The position numbers and the translations under genes are program-made. Positions 29,523 to 39,817 of a DNA stretch of 41,433 bases are shown piece by piece. The stretch is from Chalciporus piperatus (Eukaryota; Basidiomycota; Agaricomycetes; Boletales; Boletaceae). The stretch lies in NCBI GenBank assembly GCA_038093975.1, contig JBBPTG010000216.1:1-41433 (forward strand), read 5' to 3'. Position 1 is the first letter of the stretch, and every line of letters begins with the position of its first letter. The notes beneath the pieces are model-generated. The model was not told the origin of the DNA. It searched no databases and was given only the letters and a program-made list of their open reading frames with translations.

Positions 29523-32027
29523 ATGTCCTTCTCTCGTCCGAGACTTTCTCGCAAGTCTAAGTCTACCTCACCTGTGAAGCCCTCCACATCCTCTGCCTTG
29601 GATGGAGCTCTCCCTTCTTCTACTTCTAGCTACCTCATCACTGGTGACATGTCTTGTCAGTATTCCAGGCTCAAGAAGCAGGAGTTTTTTGTTCGCCCTG
29701 TCATGCACATTGCTGGTCAAAGCTATGGTCAAGGGCTTTCCAGACCCCCTTTGATCTCTCAGAAGTCTATGAAATCTTTCCTATCCTCTAGCTCGCCCTT
29801 TCCTTCCTTCCCTTCCAGTGACTCTCCTTCCTTCCCTTTCAGTGACACATCCTTCTTCCATGCACTCCAGTGTCTTCTTCTCCAAACAAGTATGGCAGTA
29901 AGAAAGCTCAGCAATGGGCTCGATGGCGTGATGAAGTCATTCCCAGCCTTGTTGACCCTTATCTGGCTTACCTGGCCTCTGTCACTTCTCAAGTCACCAT
30001 ACTCACTTTGACAGTAAGCCCTCTGCTATGCTTTCTTGTTTCTGCAATCTCATGGGCTGACACTGTCAAACAGTGTTTGAGACAGTTACTCTATCTGTGT
30101 GCAAGTGTAATCCTGCAGCTTCTCAGCTTGGGTCTATTCCCATCTACTCCTCTTTTCCCCTCCCTTGCAGTCTCTATTTCTCTCTTGGAGTTCAATCGTG
30201 AATGCTTCCTCAGGATGCCTCCCAATGTTTCTGGATGGTGTGCAGCAGTGGAAGCCTTTTTGGAAAGCAGATCCATGTCTTCCTCCTTGGTATGTTCAAT
30301 CCTATGTTCATGTGTTTCAAGATTTATTGACTTTGCATTCAGAAACCACTTCGTTGACATTACGCCAATGCCTTTCATTGGTATATCTATCTTCATCAGA
30401 CTACATCCATGCGTGTGGATGAAGCCCTCTCACTCGCGCGAGCTGAGACAATCAATTCCCAATCTCCTTCTCAATACTTGCAATCTCGCTGTCCCATTTG
30501 TTTTGGTGGTGATCTTTGTCATGATGATTCTTCTCTGTGAGTTCAACACTTTGCTTTGCTTTATTCTTTGTCTCATGCAGGTTGTTCCTCAAGGGTGGAT
30601 TGTATTGTATGTTTGGATGCATGCTTTACACAGAAGAGAAGACATTCACCAAGGGATCCAAAATGCCAGCATCCTGACTCAGTCTTTCTCTCAGAAGCCA
30701 AGGTCAAGCAGGCTGAGGATCTTGTTGCTAGCCTGCGTCAACCTCGAGGTAGACAGCCCCCTGCTGATGAAGTAGCACCAGGCATGCAGGTCTCCCCTGC
30801 TATTCTTCAGGAGTGTCATGATTCTTTCAAGGCTGCTGGTGAACACACTAGCACTCAGTTCTTCTCTGACACTGGGCTCATGGCTCTGTTGTGCTGCCAT
30901 GATATTGTATTGTGGATGGTGAACATGACCACCCCTGGTGAAAGACAGCACTATGCCCTGGCACTCCTGAAGGAGCTATTGTCTCATCTATCTCAGTCCA
31001 TGAAAGTTGGATTTTTATATGATATTGGCTGCCAGCTTCATCACAGCTGTGTCAAATGGGACTTTTTGGGGGAGGATCTGGCCAGAGTTTACTTTGGCAT
31101 TTCTGTCTTTCATGCCTTTGCTCATAACTGCCAACTTGTTTATCATCCAAGGAAATGTTCTGGCTTTGGGCTTTCTGATGGTGAAGGTTGTGAGAGAGTA
31201 TGGAGTGGGCTCAAGAAATTGATACCCTCTTTGCGTGTTTCTGGTGTAAGTGCTTTCAGGGTTCATTTCCCAGGACAATAATTGAGTTTATTTGACAGTA
31301 TCATCAACATCTATCTGTTCTTGATGCTCAAGTTCTGTTCTTGCAAGAGAAGTCCATGTCTAACTTGGGAGTGTGGAATTGCAAATGGACAAAGTGCCAA
31401 CAGCGTATGTCAGAGGCCAAGGCTTGTCTTGTGGGTCAGGACTTGCAAACTTTGCAAGCTGCTTGGTCTGCTCAAACCAAAGCCTTGCCAAGTAAGTTTG
31501 TGGTATGTCATTTTGAGCCATTTTTGACTTTGAAATATTCTAGAGCAATCCAAGTCAAAAGGAGTTCAGGCTGTGGAGAAGGCACTTCTCTTGACAGAGA
31601 ATGTTGCTGATCTCCAACAGCAAATCAAGACTCTGGAACATCAACTTACCCTCCCAGATAGTGATGTTACTGTTATCGATCTGGAGATACAAAGTGCCAA
31701 GCAGCATATCAATACCATGAAATCTGCCTTGAATACTTGTTTGACTGCTCTGGAGGTGGAAGAAACCCATCAGTTGAAGAAGTTGAAGAACAATGCCTAT
31801 TTGCGGGATAGGATGAATGCTAGAGCCTTGAAGTATCGCAATTGGAAACGTCTTAGCCAAAGAAAGTTTGAATTTGACTGTTTGACACAGGAATATCATC
31901 AAACTATCAATGGTATGCTGTTTTTTGTTAGTATATTAAATCCTCACCGGACTCTCCAGAGAAAAAACTTCACTCTCACACTCAGTCAGCCATTAGTCGC
32001 TGTGAGCCTGGTATCTTGGCCTTGGTT

Positions 32028-33403
32028 TTTTTTTTTTTTTTTTTGTTCCATTTATGTCCAATTGGGGTACAGAAACCCTATGTAAGACAATGCTGGCCGT
32101 AAATAAAACGGTGCGCTGCAGAATTGCAGAAAAAAGTGTATACATATGTGATAGTAGAGCAAATGCCTGTCCCACCGTGGTGGGCAAGCGGTCGAGGAAG
32201 AGTGGGATAGGGTAGGTATTGTAAGTACGCAATAGAACACAACCAAAGAACCCACTGGCTGAGATGGGGAAGACAGCCAACTCCTGTTCAGTACCAGGCT
32301 AATAGATAAGGGTAAAATGAAAACATGGAGGGTGACCAGGGAGGATCATAACCTGCGTCGTGGCAGGTGAGAGCGTACTTTATGAATGGGACAGTGCACA
32401 TGTTTACATCGATGGGATGCTCTTCAGGGTTAATGCTCAGGGCTATGTCGCACAGGTCTGGATCCTCGAGGACCCTGGAGACACACAGGTCCCCATTTGA
32501 GTCAAAGCCCAAAAAGACTGGCGGCCCTCTCTTGAACAGAACCTGAACAGCTTGTGGCACCCCATCAGGCATGGAGTATGCGAGTATTGGGCACATCCCA
32601 GAGTCGACATGGTAGAGGAAGGATGGGCAGTCGGCGTGATCCAAAACAAGTTGGAGCCATTCGTGATCGGGGTGGGCTGTATGGCTCTGGATAGATGATA
32701 GGGTCGACATGGATGACAGCGGGTGTAAAGGGATATCTGGGATCACTGTGGGAGCGTTCTCTGGGGAGCGGGGGTCAGGTGAACGCGCCTCAAGTTCATG
32801 TTTGAGACTCCGAAGCTCCTCCCGGAGCCGCATTACTTCCTTGCGGAGTTCCGCTATCTCCGCCGAGATAGCAGGGGGGGCAGGGTTGGGGGTTGTGAGG
32901 GGAATAACTTTGGCTTTGGCTAACACCTCGCCTGCTGTTGACGGTTTGATGAGGGACTGCCCACGAAAGTGGACAATCATGTTGTTTTGATACAAGCGGA
33001 CGATGGGGCGAAGAACCTGGCCAAAGTTGGCGTCCAAAGCTGAGGCATTCAGATGCGCTTTGAATGAGTGGAATATAGAGACAACCCAGCGCAGTGCCCT
33101 GCTGCTACCTTCCCCGCATGAAGTGGGGATGGTAGGGACTGAGAATGATTTCCCCTTGTTGGGGCCTTCCTTGGTAGTCCAAGTCCAGGTGAATGGGTGG
33201 GCGGAGACATAACGAAGAACCGAGCGCGGAACCGCAGGCGGGAAGAAGCGAGTACGGAATGTTCCCTTGGGAAAGGCATGGAAGCGCTTCCCTATGTCAG
33301 AGAGGAGTATCTCGCAGGGAGAGTCTGTCGAACAGATATGTTTGGGGGAAGATTGGGGTTTTCCCACGGGGGGATGATGGTGGTTAGAGTCCAAGGGCAT
33401 TTT
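32028..33403 (-). mobile_element. Retroposed cDNA-like insertion with poly-A and 12-bp TSD
   Basis: The target duplication TTGGCCTTGGTT is at 32016-32027 and 33404-33415. On the minus strand the insert starts three bases before an ATG and ends in a run of about 17-19 A (seen as T at 32026-32044). It has one long intronless ORF and about 240 bp of 3' UTR. These are the hallmarks of LINE-type target-primed reverse transcription, either of a host mRNA (processed gene copy) or of a non-LTR element. Removing it and one duplication restores ...GILALVAKYNALC... in the KDZ frame. Confidence 0.88.
32288..33400 (-). CDS. Intronless 370-residue ORF in the retroposed insert
   Basis: The protein starts MPLDSNHHHPPVGKP and contains a basic stretch SDIGKRFHAFPKGTFRTRFF, a region RALRWVVSIFHSFKAHLNAS, a predicted coiled coil AEIAELRKEVMRLREELRSL, then a Ser/Pro linker and a C-terminal domain with DHADCPSFLYHVDSG and PQAVQVLFKRGPPVF. 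It ends DPPWSPSMFSFYPYLLAWY. No stop or shift interrupts it. The basic part plus coiled coil would suit the ORF1 (nucleic-acid-binding) protein of a non-LTR element, but a processed copy of a host gene is equally possible. I do not recognise the family. There is no promoter upstream apart from whatever the KDZ gene supplies. Confidence 0.65.
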   Translation of the reverse strand: MPLDSNHHHPPVGKPQSSPKHICSTDSPCEILLSDIGKRFHAFPKGTFRTRFFPPAVPRSVLRYVSAHPFTWTWTTKEGPNKGKSFSVPTIPTSCGEGSSRALRWVVSIFHSFKAHLNASALDANFGQVLRPIVRLYQNNMIVHFRGQSLIKPSTAGEVLAKAKVIPLTTPNPAPPAISAEIAELRKEVMRLREELRSLKHELEARSPDPRSPENAPTVIPDIPLHPLSSMSTLSSIQSHTAHPDHEWLQLVLDHADCPSFLYHVDSGMCPILAYSMPDGVPQAVQVLFKRGPPVFLGFDSNGDLCVSRVLEDPDLCDIALSINPEEHPIDVNMCTVPFIKYALTCHDAGYDPPWSPSMFSFYPYLLAWY

Positions 33404-34161
33404 TTGGCCTTGGTTGCCAAGTACAATGCTCTCTGTGATAAAATGAGACATCATGTATATCAGGGACTTGCACCAAAGGGAGCAATTGTTCCTTTAAAGG
33501 TTCCCAAGAAGAGAGTCTGGAGTTTAGATGTGGATGATGAGGTTTGGCAGGATGTTGGTTTGGAAGATTATGATGGTTCAGAGGGAATTCCTAACTGGCT
33601 TGGTGATGAAAAGATCAGTCAACGTATAAAAGCTATGCTTGAGCTTGATCGTTGCATGGAAGAAGAAGCAAGACTTCAGAGAGAAAGAGCTGCTATGCAA
33701 AGCTGGATGCATAAAGAATGGAATGTGGTGTTGAAGGCACTTGAAGATACAGGTTTTTCTGTTCATTGATCTCCTTGTGAATGATGGTTGACAATGTCTC
33801 AGACAATGTTGCTATGCAATACCAATTTGAATTGCATAGGAAGAAGCTTCTTCAACTTTGTGCTCTTTGGCAGAAAGATGTTGAGGATATACCTGGTTCA
33901 CATGTTACTGGAGCATCATGGGTTCCTTCTATCTTACAGATTACTGCTATGCAGTCAAATATCCCACAGGAGATGGAAAAGAATGATGACCTGAGCTCCT
34001 CAGACTCTGAAGATGACAATGTTGAGGATGCTGAGGTGATTGATTTGATAGAGGACTTTGGATTGTTGAGTCATGGAGTGGACCCCTTGGAAGAAGACAT
34101 AGAGGGTTCTTTGCATGGTGCTGATCTTTACATTGGGAGAAAAAGACATCGAGTAGAGTAA

Positions 34162-34745
34162 ATATTCTATCTTATGTCCATAAATGTGTTAGCTTGCAAA
34201 TGTTGAGAAATACAAGCACTTTCATGTGGAAATGCAATTAGACCTGAAATATGGGACATTCACTGACTAAATGGGAACCCTAGCCCTCTATAGTAGAACA
34301 CCCCCTCAACATATGGGCCTCCCAATGCTCAGCATGGGACTGCTCCTCAATTACCACTCCACCAACCGCAAGATTACATAATATTGCATAATATTTCTTT
34401 GGAATATTATTAATTTCATCAATGATGAGCTATTTTGTTGACTGATTGATGGGACTCCCACAAGAATCTCATCAAGGGTCAGAAATGTCTAAAAATAGCT
34501 TTGGCTACTTTGTGTTAATGGTGACTTGGGCAGCCCACATGGTGTTCAAGGGAATCCCTTGTTAGATCTGTGGGACTTCCATCAGTCAGGGACATAATGA
34601 TATATTGCATCTAAATAGCTCAATAATCATTTTCCCACATACTGTGGGAAAGCTATGGGAGCGCCCACAGGAAAGTGGGCTATTAGTCCCTTCTTCTGGT
34701 AAGAAAAGTAGAGGCTATTAGCCCTTCAAAAGAGGTCGCCTGAAG
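34162..34745. other. AT-rich spacer between KDZ gene and gypsy element
   Basis: About 580 bp without a convincing frame. It contains short repeats such as ATAATATT and TGGGACTTCC/GGGACTCCC motifs, and a GGGCTATTAGTCCC...GGCTATTAGCCC pair near 34676-34722. It may include the 3' end of the KDZ element, but I found no inverted partner on the left side. Confidence 0.4.
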
Positions 34746-34775
34746 TGTGTCACAAAGGGTTTTTAGACCGGGAAC

Positions 34776-35580
34776 TTGCTGCTGACGCAAGCTTCCCCAG
34801 TCACGTGTGCACCTGTACTTGTAAAAATGCGAAAGCGCTCTATGCAAATTCCCATACAGATTATCATTCCCTCACACACGATGAAAGCCGTCGAAACCCA
34901 CGCCCTCATTGATAGCGGCAAAGACATCTCCTGCATTGATTGGGCCTTTGTACATAAAAATCGAATCCCAACCACTCGACTCGGAACCCTATTCGAGTCT
35001 GAAACGTCAATCAGACCGCAAACAAAAATGGAATGGTACCCTTCACCACCACCCTCTTCCTTGACATTGAAGAAATCGCACAAGAAGTAACCTTCCATGT
35101 CATGAACTGTGGAAATGAAAATGTCATCCTAGGACTCCCATGGCTTGAAAAAGCTAATCCAACCATCGACTGGCGCCGACGAACCCTCTCACTATCAGAG
35201 TCCATCGACGTGTCAAAGAAGTTATATACCATTATCGATTGGGCCTTCGTACGTAAAAATCGAATCCCAACCACTCGACTCGAAACCTCTATTCGAGGTC
35301 GAAACGTCGACCAGACCACAAACATAAGCGGAATGATACTCTTCACCACCACTCTCTTCCTTGACATTGAAGAAATCGCACAAGAAGTAATCTTCCACAT
35401 CATGAACTGTGGAAACGAGAACATCATCCTAGGTCTCCCATGGCTTGAAAAAGCTAATCCAATCATCAACTGGCGCCAACGGACCCTCTCGCTGTCAGAG
35501 TCCGTCGACGAGTCAAAGAAGTTATATACCATACATGCTGCGGCCTGTAAAGCCAACGACCAACTCTTCAGTCGACCTAC
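34776..35580 (+). pseudogene. Gypsy aspartic protease with tandem-duplicated segment
   Basis: The active site is at 34902-34930: AVETHALIDSGKDISCID, with Asp-Ser-Gly at 34911. It is followed by WAFVHKNRIPTTRL and, after a one-base frame change near 35030, by EIAQEVTFHVMNCGNENVIL and GLPWLEKANPTIDW. The unit from IDWAFV to KKLYTI is then repeated in frame as WAFVRKNRIPTTRLETS...IILGLPWLEKANPIINW. So the flap and C-terminal half of the protease occur twice, while DSG occurs once. Confidence 0.85.
34938..35536 (+). repeat. 299-bp tandem duplication inside the protease
   Basis: Copy 1 starts at GATTGGGCCTTTGTACATAA (34938) and copy 2 at GATTGGGCCTTCGTACGTAA (35237). Both end in AAGAAGTTATATACCAT. 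They are about 90 percent identical, so the duplication is not recent relative to the element's decay. Confidence 0.88.
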
Positions 35581-36750
35581 CCCTCCTTCTCGACACTCCT
35601 ATGTGACCCCAGAGGTTGATAAACAACTCTATGACTACCTAGACTCTGAGACCGAACCCACCTTCCTTAATCGCGCCTACGAGGATTACACCCTAAACCG
35701 CATTATTCGTTGCAGTTCACGCTTTGTTGTTGTTGCCCGCCTTGCCCGAGCTACAGAACTCACAATCACGGCCGAGCTGGCCCAACCTAAATCTATCCTT
35801 CCAAAAGAATATGCCCAATACACCTCGGTTTTCGACGAACCCTCAGCCGATCACCTTTCCCCTTCTCGAGTCTACGACCACGAAATCAACTTGAAGGAAT
35901 CCTTCGTCCCTAAGATCGGAAAACTTTATCCGCTATCCCTGGATGAGAGAAAAGCCACAGAAGACTTCCTTGAAGAAAACCTTTGTACTGGAAAAATACG
36001 CCCTTCCAACTCCCCCCAAGCATCTTCCTTCTTTATCGTCAAGAAGAAAGACAGAAAACTCCGCCCCTGTCAAGACTATCAGTATCTCAATGAGCATACT
36101 ACCCGTGATGCATACCCGCTTCCCCTTATTGCAGATCTCGTTGACAAACTGAAAGACGCTAAAGTCTTTACCAAGTTCAATGTACGATGGGGTTACAATA
36201 ATGTCCGCATCAAAGACAGACATCAGTGGAAAACCGCGTTCCTTACCCACAAAGGCCTCTTCGAACCGACTGTGATGTTCTTTGGACTGAACAACTCCCC
36301 GGCCACCTTGCAACACTTCATGAACGACTCTTTTAGAGACATGATAGCTGAATGATGGCTTGTCATCTATATGGATGACCTTCTCATCTTCTCCTCCGAC
36401 GACACTACTCACACTATTTGCACACAATGAGTCCTCGAACGTATGCAAGAGCTAGATCTCTATCTTTGCATGGAGAAGTGGAACTTTGCCATAAATGAGG
36501 TAGAATATCTTGGCATGATTGTCCGCCCCGGAGAGCTTGCCATGGACCCCATCAAACTTGACGGCATCTCTCAATGGCCCATTCCCACTACCGTTAAGGA
36601 AGTTTGCTCCTTGGCTTTGCCAACTTCTACCGATGTTTTATCCCAAACTACTCCTTAATTGCCCGCCCTCTGATTGATCTAACCAAAAATGATCATCAAT
36701 GGGATTAAACAAATGTTCTTGGCAAAACCTGTCCTACACTTTCCAGATCT
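35580..36750 (+). pseudogene. Gypsy reverse transcriptase
   Basis: Family motifs in order: YTSVFDEPSADHLSPSRVYD, ENLCTGKIRPSNSPQASSFF, KKKDRKLRPCQDYQYLNEHT, AYPLPLIADLVDKLKDAKVF, FNVRWGYNNVRI, TAFLTHKGLFEPTVMFFGL and NSPATLQHFMNDSF. Then TGA (36353), catalytic LVIYMDDLLIFSSDD (YMDD at 36368), a second TGA (36428), and VEYLGMIVRPGELAMDPIKL. After a frameshift near 36620 it reads [18 protein letters not shown] and LAKPVLHFPDLSPYF. The expected KFD and the RNase H domain are altered or missing: TKFNVRWGYNN replaces the usual TKFDLRWGYNN, so one catalytic Asp is already changed to Asn. Confidence 0.9.
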
Positions 36751-36756
36751 ATCACC

Positions 36757-37288
36757 CTATTTTTCCTGATTTTCTGCTATTTTTCCTGATTTTTCCTGAC
36801 CATTATGGACCTTTAGTGATTTTTTGGGAGAAATATTGAGGTTAGTCAATGATAATATTGATCAACATGTCATAGAATTCATGCTATCACATATATACAC
36901 TCTCTGAGTCACATACTTATGTATATTTTATTGGTGTGTGTTGAGAATTGAGTCTATGATTGGTCGTGACTTCACACATAACTTGATATTGTCTGATGTA
37001 TCACTACAAAAAACATGCCATCTTGAAATGCTCATATCTCCACAGCGTGTGAACTGTTTCACTTGACCCAGGGACCAATTTGTAGCCCGGAACAAGTACA
37101 TTAGCCGACACTTCCAAAGAACTGGTTGCAACTGGTTGCAACCGATAAACAGACTGAAAAGACCAAAGAACAGTTTTTTGCAGTTTTAGTTCAATTAGAC
37201 CGACATTTGTGGATCAAAAAAACCGGTCTTGGTGTAGTCTTTTCAAAAACCACAAAAAGACCGGACCGAACCAGACTTTCAAACTCTA
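36757..37288 (-). mobile_element. hAT-like MITE, family C, reverse orientation, one end missing
   Basis: Read on the minus strand it starts TAGAGTTTGAAAGTCTGG, with GGTTGCAACCAGTTGCAACC and a GGTCCCTGGGTCAAGTGA block that parallels GACCCCTGGATCATGTGATT in family A. It ends near CAGGAAAAATCAGGAAAAAT, which parallels AATCAGGAAAAATAG of family A. The distal TIR is absent. Its TIR-side border is exact, because the gypsy frame resumes at 37289-37292 (SKPF, stop, QVSCDLITDLP). The other border coincides with the loss of RNase H, so insertion and deletion of the host element may be linked. Confidence 0.75.
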
Positions 37289-38398
37289 TCTAAGCCGTTC
37301 TAACAAGTATCTTGTGACTTGATCACTGACCTACCCATTTCCAATGGCTTTGATTCTCTGTTGGTCGTGGTCAACCACGGGCTTACGAAGGAGGTAATTC
37401 TCTGCCCTACCAAGAACACTGTCACTGCCGAAGAGATTGCCTCCCTCTTTTTTCACAAGGTCTACCTGAGATTCAGTCTTTACAACAAAATCATCAGTGA
37501 CAGAGGACCACAATTCGCATCCGAGTTCGCTCGTGAACTAGGACGAATCCTCGGATACGACCTCTCTCTCTCCACCACCTACCATCCCCAATCTGATGGG
37601 GCAACCAAATATGTCAACCAGGAAGTAGAAACTTATCTCCGAATCTACTGTGGAGATAACTCCATATCCTGGGTTGACTCTATCTTCCACGCAGAATTTG
37701 CACATAACCATCGACCCCACTCTGTCACCGGCAAATCCCCGTTCTATCTCATGATGGGATATGAACCCCGCCCTCTTCCTTCGGTGATTGCCAACTTCGC
37801 TCTCCCCGCTGTCAAACTTTGCCTTCACTCCCTCACTGCTGCCAGAGACGAAGCACTTGCCTCACACGAGCTTGCCAGACAAGTGATGTCCGCACGAACT
37901 CGACAGAAGTTCAAACCGTTCGCCAAAGGAGACAAAGTCTGGCTGGAGGCAAGAAACCTCAAACGATCCCTTACCTCTCCAAAGTTTGCCCCGAAACAAG
38001 AAGGCCCCTTTACCATTACGCAGGTCCTACCTCCGCCATCTTATAAACTCCGCCTCCCACACACGTGGAAAATCCATCCTGTGTTTCATGCTTCTCTGTT
38101 ATTGCCCTATCGCAAAAACTCCGTCTACAGACCGAACTTCCCAGCTCCACCACCTGACTTGATAGAAGGCGAAGAAGAGTATGAGATCAAAAAGATTCTC
38201 TGACACTGAAGTTTCTCCGGACGCCATTCATACCTGGTCCGCTGGAAAGGATATACTGCCGATGAAGACCGCTGGCTTAAAGAAGCAGACCTTATCCACG
38301 CCAAGGACATTCTTGAAAACTATAAGAAAGCTCACCTATCCGCCTTCCGTTCTTCCTCAAGATCCCCATCTTCTGTCAAACAAAAAACTCGTCGATAA
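37289..38398 (+). pseudogene. Gypsy integrase with chromodomain
   Basis: Integrase core: SCDLITDLPISNGFDSLLVV (Asp 1 at 37316), KIISDRGPQFASEFARELG (Asp 2), and STTYHPQSDGATKYVNQEVE (Glu). It continues with FAHNHRPHSVTGKSPFYLM, KPFAKGDKVWLEARNLKR, FAPKQEGPFTI and WKIHPVFHASLLLPY. The same frame has TGA at 38201 and 38207 and then a chromodomain: SYLVRWKGYTADEDRWLKEA, then DILENYKKAH. The frame ends at TAA 38396. The D,D,E residues are intact but the stops separate core from chromodomain. Confidence 0.93.
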
Positions 38399-38402
38399 AA
38401 AC

Positions 38403-39548
38403 ATGTCCGCTCCCGCTACTCCCTCTGCTACTATAGATTCTACTACTATTTCTTCTGTCTCCTCTTTAACTTCGTCCCCCTTATCTTCTCCTACTTATTC
38501 ACCTGGTTTGCCCATGTCGTCGCTGCCCATGTCCCCTACTCATCCTCCCATGCCCAGTTACTCCATCGCTGCTGACACCGGCTGGAGCAATGGCTGGAAA
38601 ACCCCTAGGAAAGAAGTTATCGTCCCAACTTCCCTTGCCAATACCTCTGCCTCCCCAGTCATCTCTGTCGACCTTCCTCTTTCCGCTCATCGCCTCCATG
38701 ACGAACTCATGGATACTACAGTCATGGATAGGATGTCTCGCTACCTCCTTGACTCACGCCTATCTGTCTCCATCAGTGCTCACCTAGACCTTGGATCCCC
38801 ACTCTTCGCACTTTATTGTGCTTACCACGGAGCTACTCGCCTCTCTGGCCTACTCCCCACGCTACTCCTCTATCACAGAGCTTCCAGGGAGGTCGAACTC
38901 CTTCGCAATATCCAAGCAGACCTCACCACCAATCTTAGCATCACGCTCTATGAGCTGCAAATGCCAGGGTTTCTCGATGAGCTTGACCGCTACCTACGAG
39001 AGTCAGCTGCCGCTAGTCGCTCCTCCCTACCGGTTATTGATATCCCTACCTCAACAATTTCTACTCCATCTGCTTCTAGCTCCCCTCTTAATTTTGAAGA
39101 GGAAGCTATCTTCTTTTGAGTCGAATGAAACCACCATGAGGAACAACGACTACAGCATGGTACTACCGTCTTACATTTCACACATCCCAGGTACAATGAT
39201 GCCTGCTTCATATGTCACCGCCTCGGGCATTTTTGTGTCGACTGCCCCGTATACCAGTATCCCACATGTCTTGTCTGGTCCTTGGAACACATTCAAAGTT
39301 GTTGCCCACTTCGGCGTACCTGCCAAGCATCCACTGCCTCCTCTTCCTCTTCCAATTCCCGTCGACCAAGGAATCCCCATAGAGGTCTTAGATGAACCAC
39401 CCCCTTATACACCAGGGTTTCGAATCCGCAAGTTACCACCACCACCCACAGCAATGACGAGTCGGTTTGGGATAGTGACGACCCTCACGATGAGGTCGCG
39501 GATGCAAACATGACTGGGTCACCCGGGATGTACGGTAGAGATTTTTGA
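38403..39548 (+). pseudogene. Gypsy second ORF with CCHC zinc knuckle
   Basis: It starts at ATG 38403, five bases after the pol stop. The N-terminal part is Ser/Thr/Pro-rich (MSAPATPSATIDS), followed by a helical domain LSAHRLHDELMDTTVMDRMS, LGSPLFALYCAYHGATRLSG and SREVELLRNIQADLTTNLS. TGA codons occur at 39117, 39126 and near 39400. In the same frame between them is CFICHRLGHFCVDC (39204-39245), C-x2-C-x4-H-x4-C, a zinc knuckle, followed by several more Cys. It ends at TGA 39546. Many agaricomycete gypsy elements seem to have a similar extra ORF; its role is unknown, perhaps nucleic-acid binding. Confidence 0.72.
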
Positions 39549-39580
39549 CTTTGTCTTATCTTCGTCGATGACTTGATTCT

Positions 39581-39592
39581 GGTACGGGGTAA
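39581..39592 (+). promoter_or_regulatory. Polypurine tract of the gypsy element
   Basis: GGTACGGGGTAA directly precedes the TGTTACGA start of the 3' LTR. A purine-rich GGGGTAA next to the LTR is the usual plus-strand primer of Ty3/gypsy elements, so it fixes the left border of the LTR. Confidence 0.7.
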
Positions 39593-39817
39593 TGTTACGA
39601 TTCCCCATTCTTTCCTTTTCCTGTTCGAGTCCTGTCTAGGCCTCTTGTTTCTTACTTTGCCTTAGTCAGCGAATGTTCTCTCATGTTCTTTCACCTTCCA
39701 TACTTCATCATCACTGACTCATACACTTACTGAGCATGACTCATTCTTATTCGTCATAGCTCGTTCTTACCCATTCCGACTCCTTCTATGCCTGCCCTTA
39801 ACTTGTTCCCTTACCTA

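Larger units (their letters stand above)
29523..34161 (+). pseudogene. KDZ-type transposase (Kyakuja-Dileera-Zisupton), disrupted
   Basis: A large intron-containing transposase. The N-terminal part starts MSFSRPRLSRKSKS; after a frame change in a CCTTCC repeat near 29870 comes KKAQQWARWRDEVIPSLVD. Then LFLRMPPN-like ECFLRMPPNVSGWCAA, CPICFGGDL, VDCIVCLDACFTQKRR, FFSDTGLMALLCCHDIVLW (Asp), MKVGFLYDIGCQL (Asp), GISVFHAFAHNCQ and SDGEGCERVWSGLKKL (Glu). An intron starts at 31246 and further exons give a coiled-coil region. A retroposed sequence splits the frame at 32016-32027; it resumes VAKYNALCDKM. The last exon, after a probable intron to 33818, ends in an acidic region and KRHRVE. Frameshifts near 29870 and 30120 plus the insertion make it non-functional. 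Confidence 0.85.

Noticed and set aside
32026..32044. T-run as RNA polymerase III terminator
   Set aside because: Its position at a target duplication and next to a minus-strand ORF makes it the A-tail of a retroposed copy; no upstream A/B box gene was seen.
38181..38402. Start of the 38181-39119 frame as protein (SDTEVSPDAIHTW)
   Set aside because: Out of frame with the chromodomain, which is read at 38210-38398 in the integrase frame; the real ORF starts at ATG 38403.
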